17,694 nt of DNA from positions 1 through 17,694 of the forward strand of contig CAYSSL010000010.1 in assembly GCA_964433715.1 (NCBI GenBank). The letters run 5' to 3'. The DNA comes from XYD1-FULL-44-32 sp964433715. GTDB taxonomy: Bacteria; Patescibacteriota; Minisyncoccia; Phycocordibacterales; XYD1-FULL-46-19. Positions 6,692-14,165 of the stretch are shown here, in pieces (positions within the stretch are counted from its first letter, which is position 1; each line of letters begins with the position of its first letter). The position numbers and the translations under genes were made by a program. The notes below the pieces were generated by a model, which was not told where the DNA came from, searched no databases, and saw nothing but the letters and a program-made list of their open reading frames with translations.

Positions 6692-7876
6692 TTAAGCTGC
6701 TGGAGTTTCGGTTTTGCGGGTTCGTTTTGGTTTTTCTGGAGTAGCTAGAACTTCCTTGCTTTTGTCGCCAAAGACCAAAGTCATACGCTGACTTTGAGGC
6801 TCAAACAAGTTAATGGTGAATGTATAGGTTTTACCCAATTCTAGCTTGGTGCGAAGATCATTTTCATCAGCAAATTCAGAGATGTGAACCAAACCGGCTA
6901 CTCCTTCCTCAATCGCTACTAGAGCACCGTGTTTGTTGTATTTAATCACCACCCCTGAAACCACATTGCCACGCTTATATCTACCGGAAGCTTCAGTCCA
7001 AGGATTAGGCTTTAGAGCCTTGATTGATAACGATATTTTATCGTCTTTTACTTCAATAATTTTAGCTCTTACCTTGTCACCAGCTTTGTATAGATCGCGA
7101 GGGTCCTCAACCAACGACCAGTCTAGTTCGGAAATGTGCACTAAGCCTTCTAGGCCTTCTTCAATTTTTAGGAAAATACCAAAATCAACAGCGCCGGTGA
7201 CTTCGCCTTCAATTACATCACCTAGAACATATTTTTCAACGATTTCTTTGCGCGACTTGTTGTCGGTCGTTTTTTCCGAGAAAATAAGTTTGCCTTCTTT
7301 CGGGTCAATACCAATAATTGTTACCTCTAGTTGAGTGCCGACAAGCTTTTCTAGCTCACCAACAATTTTATCTTTATCACCGTCTGGAACGCGAGGATAG
7401 TGCTCGGGTTTTAGTTGGGAAGCAGGGACGAAACCGTCCATACCTTGCCACTCTAAAATCAAGCCTCCTTTATTGGCCTCTTTAACGGAAATCATAAATA
7501 CCTCCTTGTGCTTCATCGCTTTTTCAGCGGCGTCCCACATAATGGCTTGCTTGGCCTCTTTTAGGGAAAGCTCAATATAGCCATTTTCTCCTTCAGATTC
7601 TACGACTTTAGCGGTTACGGCGTCACCAATACTTATTTTTTTGATGATGTCGCGAGCGTTTAAGTATTCGCGACCAAAGATAATACCAGTGCCAAATGGT
7701 GGAATATCAACATATAGCGCCATTTTATCTTTCGATAAAACCCGTCCTTCAATGAGGACGTCTGGGGCTGGTTTGTTTGGCGAAAGTCTAACAATCTCAT
7801 CCATCGCTGTCTTCGGAGTTTTACTCTCAGACGATTCTGGTGAATTTGCTAGATTTTCCTCTTCTGTTATAGACAT
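6692..7876 (-). CDS. rpsA: Ribosomal protein S1 (four S1 domains)
   Basis: RNA-binding protein of the 30S subunit that in other bacteria helps bring structured or leader-poor mRNAs to the ribosome. The 394 residues hold four S1/OB repeats: about 38-106 (degenerate), 122-201 (degenerate), 217-286 (strong, with GxVTGAVDFGIFLKIEEGLEGLVHISEL-like features) and 302-370 (strong, GLVHISEF). An acidic-to-neutral N-terminal stretch and a basic C-terminal tail (KPKRTRK) flank them. Six domains are typical in E. coli and four in Firmicutes-like S1, so this is the short type. ATG at 7876 is preceded by a Met-rich, A/T-rich leader containing a long hairpin at 7901-7972; AAGGTAGGA lies too far upstream to be a normal Shine-Dalgarno. 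A terminator shared with pth ends the gene. It appears monocistronic. Confidence 0.93.
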   Translation of the reverse strand: MSITEEENLANSPESSESKTPKTAMDEIVRLSPNKPAPDVLIEGRVLSKDKMALYVDIPPFGTGIIFGREYLNARDIIKKISIGDAVTAKVVESEGENGYIELSLKEAKQAIMWDAAEKAMKHKEVFMISVKEANKGGLILEWQGMDGFVPASQLKPEHYPRVPDGDKDKIVGELEKLVGTQLEVTIIGIDPKEGKLIFSEKTTDNKSRKEIVEKYVLGDVIEGEVTGAVDFGIFLKIEEGLEGLVHISELDWSLVEDPRDLYKAGDKVRAKIIEVKDDKISLSIKALKPNPWTEASGRYKRGNVVSGVVIKYNKHGALVAIEEGVAGLVHISEFADENDLRTKLELGKTYTFTINLFEPQSQRMTLVFGDKSKEVLATPEKPKRTRKTETPAA

Positions 7877-7900
7877 TAAATTAAAAATCCTACCTTAACC

Positions 7901-7972
7901 TCTCTGGTCTATATATAAAGACTGGAGAAGCCCCACTTTGTTCTTCTAGTCTTTCGCTGGCCGACCTAGAGA
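7901..7972 (-). promoter_or_regulatory. Long structured leader of rpsA
   Basis: The minus-strand RNA between the likely promoter region and rpsA can fold into one long hairpin. The outer stem pairs 7901-7909 with 7963-7972 (9 bp, one bulge), the middle stem is AAAGACT 7917-7923 with AGTCTTT 7948-7954 (7 bp), and a 5-bp apical stem (GAAG core) closes a 12-base loop with GUGGGG. It ends 24 bases before the ATG. No T-run follows, so it is not a terminator. An S1 autoregulatory site is one possible reading, by inference only. The rpsA promoter itself was not resolved. Confidence 0.5.
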
Positions 7973-8044
7973 AACTTATATGGGATTTATAATGGGCCAA
8001 AGTATTACATAAAAAGAAGGCTTTGGCAAATCACCAAGGGGCTT

Positions 8045-8071
8045 TTGTTTGAGGTGATTATTTGCTATAAT
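8045..8071 (+). promoter_or_regulatory. Promoter for the MBL-fold gene, leaderless
   Basis: A perfect TATAAT at 8066-8071 lies six bases before the ATG at 8078, so transcription should start on or next to the start codon. The -35 is weak (TTGTTT at 8045-8050, spacing 15). It would drive the MBL-fold gene, the small membrane protein gene and gyrA. Confidence 0.55.
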
Positions 8072-8077
8072 TAGCCA

Positions 8078-8701
8078 ATGGTAATCTCATATTTTGGTGG
8101 GGCTTTTATTAAGGCGACCTTTGGGGACACGGTTATTGCTATTGATCCAATTGGCAAAAGTGTTTCCGGTAAGGCGGCTCGTTTTGGGGCAGATTTGGCT
8201 TTTGTCAGTTGTCCCGCCCCGCTTTTTAATGGGGTAGAAGGTTTGACTGGGGGCAGTAAAGAACCTTTTATTATTGATGGGCCGGGGGAGTATGAATATT
8301 CAGGTATTTTTGCTAAAGGGTACGAATCGGCTGGTCCCGATGGATTAGTAAATACTATTTACACTTTTGTTTTAGAAGGAATCCGCGTAGTTCATTTGGG
8401 CGCTTTGGCCAACACTAGTGTCGCACCCGAAGTTTTAGAAGATATTAGTGGGGCAGATATAATGATTGTCCCTGCGGGAGATGGTGGTACTATTTCCGCT
8501 AGAGCTTCGGCCAAGTTTGCGGCTTCGCTAGAACCAAAGATTATTATTCCGGTTTTATATGGCGATTTTAATTCTGATTTGATGAAAGAGTTTTTAAGTG
8601 AGGTGGGCGAAACGAAGGTTGACCCTCAAGAAAAACTTTCAATTAAAAAGAAGGATTTTGAGGGTAAGGAAGCCGAGCTGGTGGTACTACAAGCCAATTA
8701 A
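8078..8701 (+). CDS. Metallo-beta-lactamase-fold protein lacking the metal-binding residues
   Basis: It has 207 residues and resembles UlaG-like or UPF0173-like metal-dependent hydrolases: an N-terminal strand pair around residues 2-23, FGADLAFVS at 36-44, DGPGEYEYSGIF at 67-78, NTIYTFVLEG at 92-101, VVHLGAL at 104-110, and PKIIIPVLYGD near 153-163. In active relatives the segment after the VS strand carries HxHxDH-type ligands, HLGD supplies an Asp and PMHY a His. Here these read CPAPLF, HLGA and PVLY, so all the expected ligands are gone while the framework is kept. It is therefore probably not a metal-dependent enzyme; a structural or binding role is inferred. It starts the gyrA cluster, 19 bases before the small membrane protein gene, and its own transcript looks leaderless. 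Confidence 0.75.
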   Translation: MVISYFGGAFIKATFGDTVIAIDPIGKSVSGKAARFGADLAFVSCPAPLFNGVEGLTGGSKEPFIIDGPGEYEYSGIFAKGYESAGPDGLVNTIYTFVLEGIRVVHLGALANTSVAPEVLEDISGADIMIVPAGDGGTISARASAKFAASLEPKIIIPVLYGDFNSDLMKEFLSEVGETKVDPQEKLSIKKKDFEGKEAELVVLQAN

Positions 8702-8720
8702 TCAACAGTTTTTTGATCTT

Positions 8721-8981
8721 ATGAATGTATTGGACTATCTAGATAAGCTTCGTGGTTATCCTGAGGCCAGACGACAAAAGATTCTCATAGTCTCGACAAG
8801 CCTGATTACGTTGGCTATCATTCTTCTGTGGCTTTTAAATGTCTGGTTAGTAAATACTTATGAACCAAAAACTAAACCAGCTGGTCCGGGGATGCTTGAT
8901 ACACTAACGACAGAAATAAATAGAATTAAAACCGGTTTTACGGAAGTTAAATCCAGCGTTGGTAATTTTAATAAAAAATAA
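8721..8981 (+). CDS. Small single-pass membrane protein upstream of gyrA
   Basis: I do not recognise this 86-residue protein. It has a basic N-terminal segment (residues 1-20), one membrane helix (about 21-44, ILIVSTSLITLAIILLWLLN onwards) and a C-terminal portion of about 40 residues with PKTKPAGPG followed by a likely amphipathic helix. The charge pattern puts the N-terminus inside and the C-terminus outside. I chose ATG at 8721; a longer upstream frame would overlap the MBL-fold gene and lacks a good start. Its stop codon shares one base with the ATG of gyrA (TAATG), so GyrA translation is probably coupled to it. Confidence 0.75.
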   Translation: MNVLDYLDKLRGYPEARRQKILIVSTSLITLAIILLWLLNVWLVNTYEPKTKPAGPGMLDTLTTEINRIKTGFTEVKSSVGNFNKK

Positions 8982-11467
8982 TGCCTAAAGATTCTAACAA
9001 CAAGAAAGATAACAAGGAAAAAACTCCAGTAGAGAGAGATTTTTCTGGCATTAGGCCGGTTTCAATTGTTTCAGAAATGCAGGAAGCCTATCTTGACTAC
9101 TCCATGTCGGTGATTGTGTCTCGTGCTCTACCTGACGTGCGGGACGGTTTGAAACCGGTGCACCGTCGTATTCTTTTTTCTATGCATGAATTGGGTTTGA
9201 CTGCAGCTTCTCGTTTTAAAAAGTCGGCGACGATTGTGGGTGATGTGCTGGGTAAATATCATCCGCACGGCGACTCTTCGGTCTATGAGGCGATGGTTAA
9301 ATTGGCTCAAGATTTTGCTATCCGCTATCCGCTGGTCTGGGGTCAGGGTAACTTTGGCTCTATTGACGGTGATGGGGCGGCCGCTCACCGCTACACCGAA
9401 GCAAAAATGACGAAGATCGCCGGTGAACTTTTGCGGGATATTGAAAAAGAGACGGTAGATTTTATGCCGAACTTTGATGGTGAACGCAAAGAACCGGTGG
9501 TTTTACCAGCGGCGGTGCCTAATATTTTACTAAACGGAACATTTGGAATCGCGGTGGGTATGGCGACTAAAATACCGCCTCACAACTTGGGTGAAGTGGT
9601 TGATGCTTTGCTCTATTATGGTGACCATCAAGAAGCGACCAATGAAGATTTACTGCAATTTGTAAAAGGTCCCGATTTTCCAACGGGCGGAGTGATTTTT
9701 AATCAAAGCGATATTCAGCATGCTTATTCAACTGGTCGGGGTGGAGTGACCGTTCGTGGTGAAGCCGATATTACTGAAACCAAGGCTGGGCAACACCAAA
9801 TCATAATCACCTCTATTCCGTATCAGGTGAACAAGTCGGAAATGATTATCAAAATGGCCGATCTGGTGCGGGAGAAAAGAGTAGAAGGTATTAGAGATAT
9901 TCGTGACGAATCGACCACAACTAAAGATCTTCGGGTTGTTATTGACCTTAAGGTTGGTAGTCAGCCACAAAAAATACTGAATGCTCTATATAAACACACT
10001 GATCTGGAGACCACTTTTCACTATAATATGTTGGCCTTGGTTGGTGGCGTGCCAAAACTTTTGTCGTTGCGGGCGATTATTGAAGAATTTTTTGGTTACC
10101 GACAGGAGGTGGTAGTCCGGCGGACTAGATTTGATTTAGCTAAAGCTGAGGCGCGAGAGCATATTTTGCTTGGTCTAAAGATTGCCTTAGATCATATTGA
10201 TGAAGTAATCAAGACTATTCGTAAGTCTAAAGACACCGCTACAGCTCAGCTGGCTTTGATGAAAGAGTTTAAGCTGTCCGACTTACAAGCGACCGCCATT
10301 CTTGAGATGCGTTTACAGAAACTTGCTGGTCTTGAGCGACAGAAAGTAGAAGATGAACTAAAAGAAAAGCAAGCTTTTATTAAAGAATGTAAAGCGATTT
10401 TGGCCGATCCGAAGCGAATAATTCAAATTGTTAAAACAGAATTTGCTGAAATTCGGGAAAAATATGGCGACCCTCGGAGAACGCGCGTAGTAAAAGGTGG
10501 GGTTAAAGAAATAAATGTTGAAGATCTAATTGAAGAAAAGGAAAATGTTTTGGTCTTAACCTCGGGTGGCTATATTAAGCGGACCGATCCTTCCGAATAT
10601 CGGGCTCAGCGCCGTGGTGGCTCAGGTGTAATGGATCTAAATGTTAAAGAGGAAGATTTTGTGACTATCTTTCTAACCGCCAATACTCACGATGATCTAT
10701 TGTTCTTTACCGACAAGGGCAAGGTCTATCAGTTGAAAATGTATGATATCCCAGAGGCCAAGCGGGCGACCCGTGGTAAATCAGTAATGAACTTTTTGTC
10801 TTTAGCTGGTGATGAAAAGGTAACCTCGGTGCTTAATTTTGATAAAAAAACCGATCATTCTAAATTGTCAGTAATGATGGTTACTAAAAATGGTGAAGCT
10901 AAAAAGGTAAAGGCCGAGAGTTTTAAAGATGTGCGCCGAACGGGTATTATTGCCATCAAGCTAGAAGCAGCCGATGAGCTTTTGTCGGTATTTGCCGTAG
11001 AAAAAGGTGATACCGCTATTATTGCTACTCAGGCGGGTCAAAGTATTCGCTTTAAGGAATCAGATATTAGGGAGATGGGCCGAGCCGCTGGTGGTGTCAG
11101 AGCGATCAAGCTTGATAAGAGCGATCGGGTAGTGGGTGCGGACGTAGTAAAGGCTTCGGCTCTCAATGTTAACTTTTTAGTGATGGGTGAAAATGGTTAT
11201 GGCAAAAAGACTAATCTACCTGAATACAAAGTACAAAAGCGTGGTGGTTCGGGTATTAAAACATTTAAGGTAACTTCTAAAACAGGAAAACTAATGGCTT
11301 CACGAGTGTTGACCGAAGTGGAAAGCGAAATTGTAGCTATTTCTAAACATGGTCAAATTATTCGGACAAGCTTAGATGAAATACCATCTCTAGGTCGTCA
11401 GACCCAAGGCGTGCGGATAATGAAACTAAAAGGGGATGATTCAATAGCATCGCTTACCTGTTTGTAA
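8981..11467 (+). CDS. gyrA: DNA gyrase subunit A
   Basis: Breakage-reunion subunit of the type II topoisomerase that introduces negative supercoils, acting with GyrB, which is not in the window. It has 828 residues. After a charged N-terminal tail of about 20 residues come the GyrA core motifs: SRALPDVRDGLKPVHRRI at 47-64, the quinolone-region stretch HPHGDSSVYEAM at 94-105 with Ser99 and Glu103 at the positions of E. coli Ser83 and Asp87, and the catalytic Tyr138 in AAHRYTEAKM. The C-terminal DNA-wrapping beta-pinwheel contains QRRGGSG, a one-residue variant of the GyrA box QRRGGKG, and a second similar QKRGGSG, which favours gyrase over ParC. Ser and Glu at the quinolone positions are the usual sensitive-type residues. 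No terminator separates it from the following methyltransferase gene. Confidence 0.97.
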   Translation: MPKDSNNKKDNKEKTPVERDFSGIRPVSIVSEMQEAYLDYSMSVIVSRALPDVRDGLKPVHRRILFSMHELGLTAASRFKKSATIVGDVLGKYHPHGDSSVYEAMVKLAQDFAIRYPLVWGQGNFGSIDGDGAAAHRYTEAKMTKIAGELLRDIEKETVDFMPNFDGERKEPVVLPAAVPNILLNGTFGIAVGMATKIPPHNLGEVVDALLYYGDHQEATNEDLLQFVKGPDFPTGGVIFNQSDIQHAYSTGRGGVTVRGEADITETKAGQHQIIITSIPYQVNKSEMIIKMADLVREKRVEGIRDIRDESTTTKDLRVVIDLKVGSQPQKILNALYKHTDLETTFHYNMLALVGGVPKLLSLRAIIEEFFGYRQEVVVRRTRFDLAKAEAREHILLGLKIALDHIDEVIKTIRKSKDTATAQLALMKEFKLSDLQATAILEMRLQKLAGLERQKVEDELKEKQAFIKECKAILADPKRIIQIVKTEFAEIREKYGDPRRTRVVKGGVKEINVEDLIEEKENVLVLTSGGYIKRTDPSEYRAQRRGGSGVMDLNVKEEDFVTIFLTANTHDDLLFFTDKGKVYQLKMYDIPEAKRATRGKSVMNFLSLAGDEKVTSVLNFDKKTDHSKLSVMMVTKNGEAKKVKAESFKDVRRTGIIAIKLEAADELLSVFAVEKGDTAIIATQAGQSIRFKESDIREMGRAAGGVRAIKLDKSDRVVGADVVKASALNVNFLVMGENGYGKKTNLPEYKVQKRGGSGIKTFKVTSKTGKLMASRVLTEVESEIVAISKHGQIIRTSLDEIPSLGRQTQGVRIMKLKGDDSIASLTCL

Positions 11468-11473
11468 TATAAT
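11468..11473 (+). promoter_or_regulatory. Possible -10 box before the methyltransferase gene
   Basis: TATAAT starts directly after the gyrA stop codon, with a start predicted near 11480 and a leader of about 11 bases to the ATG at 11491. No acceptable -35 is seen at 16-18 bases, so this is only suggestive. It could give the methyltransferase, solute-binding and pilin genes their own message. Confidence 0.3.
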
Positions 11474-11490
11474 AAAAGCAAGCATTTACA

Positions 11491-12018
11491 ATGTTTGCTG
11501 ATCCGGTAAAAAATATCTCATATCTTCACCTTGAGCCTGGAATGAAAGTGGCAGATTTTGGTGTGGGTTCCGGAGAATATGCCTTGGCCGCCGCTAAAAT
11601 AGTTGGTTCAACTGGTCGAGTTTTTGCAATAGATATTCAAAAAGATCTTTTAGATCGGGTTATTAGTCAGGCTAAAGACCGTGGAGTGTCGGGTGTTATA
11701 GATGGCTTGTGGGGCGATATTGAAAATCGAGGAGGTGTTAAACTGGCTGATCATTCGGTCGATGCGGTGATTATTTCCAATGTATTATTTCAGGTTGAAT
11801 CTCAGTATGGGGTGGCACTAGAAGCCAATCGGGTCTTACGTCCGGGTGGTAAAATTATGGTAATAGATTGGCAAGATTCTTATGGTGGTATTGGACCGGC
11901 TCCTAGTAAAATAATAACGGCGGAGAAAGTTGAGCAGATTTTTAGCCAAGCTGGTTTGGTTAAAGAAAATTATTTTGATGCCGGAGCCCACCATTTTGGT
12001 TTAATTTTTCATTCTTAA
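11491..12018 (+). CDS. Class I SAM-dependent methyltransferase
   Basis: It has 175 residues and the Rossmann-type methyltransferase fold of the Methyltransf_11/UbiE-like group: motif I VADFGVGSGEYALAAAK at 20-36 (SAM-binding glycine loop), acidic Asp48 in FAIDIQKD, Asp76 in WGDIE, motif DAVIISNVLF at 91-100, and VLRPGGKIMVIDW at 115-127. A conserved-looking end, FDAGAHHFGLIF at 162-173, is a feature I associate with related proteins in Patescibacteria; I could not check this. Substrate is unknown: small molecule, protein or quinone-like targets are all possible. It follows gyrA by 23 bases and precedes the solute-binding-like gene by five bases, so it is co-transcribed with the latter. No Shine-Dalgarno is seen. 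Confidence 0.88.
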   Translation: MFADPVKNISYLHLEPGMKVADFGVGSGEYALAAAKIVGSTGRVFAIDIQKDLLDRVISQAKDRGVSGVIDGLWGDIENRGGVKLADHSVDAVIISNVLFQVESQYGVALEANRVLRPGGKIMVIDWQDSYGGIGPAPSKIITAEKVEQIFSQAGLVKENYFDAGAHHFGLIFHS

Positions 12019-12023
12019 TATAT

Positions 12024-13337
12024 ATGCAAAAGGGAGAATTTTTCAAAATTATAGTGTTGGTCATCTTGGGTTTTATTATTGTCATTTCATCCCTTATTTT
12101 TGCTGGGGTATTGCCTGGTTTTAAACGATCGGAGGTGGGGACTGGTGGCACTGTGACTTTGTGGGGGTCAGCTCCTGCTAATAAAATGTTGTCTTTCCTG
12201 TCCGATTTTAATCGTGACCACCAAGAACAATTTAAATTGGAATATAGTGAGATTCCGGCCGAAGAATTTAACAAAAGATATTTAGAAAGTTTGGCCAGAG
12301 GACAAGGTCCCGATCTGGTTTTAGTGGGAGACGATTTTATTTTTGAAAATGGTGATACTTTATATACTATTTTACCTGAGACCTATAGTTTGCGAGATTT
12401 TCAAAACACCTATATAAACGGAGCTGACATATTTCAGTCGCCTAATGGATTGTTAGCTTTGCCTATTTCGGTTGATCCCTTGGTGATGTATGTAAATAGG
12501 GATACCCTGTCTACTACGGGTCTGACACATGCTCCTAAAACTTGGACCGAGGTTTTAGAAAAGATTGGTCAAGTTAATAAAATTGCCGCTAACCAGACTA
12601 TTGAGCAGTCGCTCCTTGCTCTGGGTGAATTTGATAATATTCACAATGCTAAACATATTTTAGAGGCCCTAGTTTTACAAACCGGCAATCCAATATATGC
12701 CTATAACTCTGTCTCGGCTAACTACGAGTCTCGGTTGGCTAGTTCGCTTGATTTGTCACAAGTGCCAGCGGTAGCGGCCCTAAATTTTTATACGCAATTT
12801 TCTAATAAGAGTAAAAATGTATATAGTTGGAATCCATCAATACCGGAAGATAGACAGTTTTTTGCGGCGGGTAAGCTGGCTACTTATTTTGGGTTTGGTA
12901 GCGAGTTGGCGACTATAAAAAACTTAAACCCTAACTTAAGTCTAGACACCGCCGAGCTTCCCCAAAGAGGAAATGAGGTGACGAAGGTCACTCGGGGCAA
13001 GTTTAGAGGAGTTGGGATAGTAAAAACTTCTGACAATTTTAATACCGCTTTTCAGGTGGCTTTTGCTTTGGCTGGTGGAGCTGAATCTAAATACATTGCT
13101 AGTACTTTGGGTGAAATTCCGGTACGGCGAGATACTCTAGCGCTATTGCCCGCCGATCCTCACCAAGCCTTGTTTTATCAAGTGGCTCTATACTCTAAGT
13201 CTTGGCTAGATCCGGAGCCAGAGGCTACACGGCTTATTTTTCGGGAGATGATAAATAGTGTTAATACTCGCGAAAGAACATCTTCGGCAGCCGTAAGTCG
13301 CGCCAGTGGTCAAATAAATGCCCTATATGAAAAATAA
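12024..13337 (+). CDS. Membrane-anchored family 1 extracellular solute-binding-like protein
   Basis: It has 437 residues. An uncleaved-looking membrane helix at about 8-29 (FKIIVLVILGFIIVISSLIF region) has no lipobox Cys, then TVTLWGSAP at 43-51 starts the binding-protein fold. Other family 1 features: FNRDHQEQFKLEY at 62-74, YLESLARGQGPDLVLVGDD at 86-104, PISVDPLVMYVNRD at 147-160, TWTEVLEK at 173-180 and a later WNPSIPEDRQFFAAGKLATYF. These match sugar- or peptide-binding proteins of ABC importers. No permease or ATPase gene is nearby; instead a row of pilin-like genes follows with an 11-base overlap. The ligand is unknown. An adhesin, sensor or uptake role at the cell surface would all fit the sequence. 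Confidence 0.85.
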   Translation: MQKGEFFKIIVLVILGFIIVISSLIFAGVLPGFKRSEVGTGGTVTLWGSAPANKMLSFLSDFNRDHQEQFKLEYSEIPAEEFNKRYLESLARGQGPDLVLVGDDFIFENGDTLYTILPETYSLRDFQNTYINGADIFQSPNGLLALPISVDPLVMYVNRDTLSTTGLTHAPKTWTEVLEKIGQVNKIAANQTIEQSLLALGEFDNIHNAKHILEALVLQTGNPIYAYNSVSANYESRLASSLDLSQVPAVAALNFYTQFSNKSKNVYSWNPSIPEDRQFFAAGKLATYFGFGSELATIKNLNPNLSLDTAELPQRGNEVTKVTRGKFRGVGIVKTSDNFNTAFQVAFALAGGAESKYIASTLGEIPVRRDTLALLPADPHQALFYQVALYSKSWLDPEPEATRLIFREMINSVNTRERTSSAAVSRASGQINALYEK

Positions 13338-13728
13338 ACAAACAATAATGGCAACTATTGGTTGGCTGGTGGTTTGGGGGCTTGTTCTAGTTCCGCAGCT
13401 GTCTTTAGCCGACGATGGCTTGGTTCAGTGTGGGCGAGGCAATAGTGAAATGTGTACTTTTGCCGACTTTATTTCACTTTTAAATAGATTGATGGAATTT
13501 ATTTTATATTATATTGCGACCCCACTGGCAGCGATACTGATTATCTATGCGGGAATGCGGATGGTTATTTATGCTAGCAATTCTGGCGAAATTAGTGCCG
13601 CGAAGAAAATAATCTATCGAGCTATTGGCGGCTTGGTGCTGGCTTTGGCGGCTTATATTATTATTAAGTTTATCGTTGTATTTTTAACAGGCGATACGTC
13701 TTTGTTTAGTAATACCACTGAGTTTTAA
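13327..13728 (+). CDS. VirB2/TrbC-like pilin-type small membrane protein, paralogue 1
   Basis: It has 133 residues: a signal peptide (about 1-28, ending SLA), a short exported segment with two Cys nine positions apart (CGRGNSEMC), then two membrane helices joined by a small polar loop. The pattern IIYAGMRMVIYASNSGEISAAKK, followed by IIYRAIGGLVLALAAYIII, fits the type IV secretion pilin group (VirB2/TrbC, T4SS_pilin-like): a helix, a G/N-rich loop with a basic AKK and a second Gly/Ala-rich helix. I chose ATG at 13327 (MKNKQT) rather than the ATG three codons earlier, because MKNK gives a normal signal-peptide start. It overlaps the end of the solute-binding-like gene by 11 bases. Assignment is by pattern; related small two-helix families exist. 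Confidence 0.75.
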   Translation: MKNKQTIMATIGWLVVWGLVLVPQLSLADDGLVQCGRGNSEMCTFADFISLLNRLMEFILYYIATPLAAILIIYAGMRMVIYASNSGEISAAKKIIYRAIGGLVLALAAYIIIKFIVVFLTGDTSLFSNTTEF

Positions 13729-13732
13729 ATAT

Positions 13733-14134
13733 ATGAAATATTTTAACTATAAAAAATACCAGAATTTGTTTTTATCTTTTGTCTACGGTTCGGTTTCTAT
13801 TTTTTTAGCCCTGCCTGTCTTTGCCGCCACGGGCGACAATGACCAGATTGGTAGTGGTAGTGTAATAATAAGCAATCCACTAAAAGATGAAATCGATACG
13901 GTGCCTGAACTAGTGGCGATTATTATTAGTGCTGTGGTGCAGGTGGGAGTTCCAGTGGTAGCGCTGGGTATTATTTATTCAGGTTTTTTGTTTGTTAAAG
14001 CTCAAGGTAAGCCCAAGGAGATACAGGACGCCAAAGAGGCTTTCAAGTGGACGGTGGTGGGGGCGGCTATTGTCTTGGGGGCGTTTGTGGTGGTTCAGAT
14101 TATTCAGGGTACGATTGGTCAATTGCACGAGTAA
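13733..14134 (+). CDS. VirB2/TrbC-like pilin-type small membrane protein, paralogue 2
   Basis: It has 133 residues: a signal peptide to about residue 31 (ALPVFA then ATGDN), a polar exported stretch of about 28 residues, and two helices at about 60-88 and 106-128. The loop reads VKAQGKPKEIQDAKEAFKW, and the second helix is VVGAAIVLGAFVVVQII. This is the classic layout of the CPR type IV pilin-like group, closest to paralogue 1. It starts four bases after the previous stop, so it is co-transcribed. It has no Cys, unlike paralogues 1, 3 and 5. Confidence 0.75.
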   Translation: MKYFNYKKYQNLFLSFVYGSVSIFLALPVFAATGDNDQIGSGSVIISNPLKDEIDTVPELVAIIISAVVQVGVPVVALGIIYSGFLFVKAQGKPKEIQDAKEAFKWTVVGAAIVLGAFVVVQIIQGTIGQLHE

Positions 14135-14165
14135 ATTAATTATTAAAAATATAAAAAGTTATCTT

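Noticed and set aside
8020..8050. Short hairpin followed by TTTTG on the plus strand, possible terminator
   Set aside because: The stem is about six pairs with a G-U pair, and there is no plus-strand gene just upstream that would need it.
8598..8720. Longer upstream start for the 86-residue membrane protein
   Set aside because: It would overlap the MBL-fold gene by about 100 bases in another frame; ATG at 8721 gives a normal small membrane protein.
13992..14165. Longer upstream start for pilin-like gene 3
   Set aside because: It runs through the end of pilin-like gene 2 and adds a basic stretch before an obvious signal peptide that starts at 14166.
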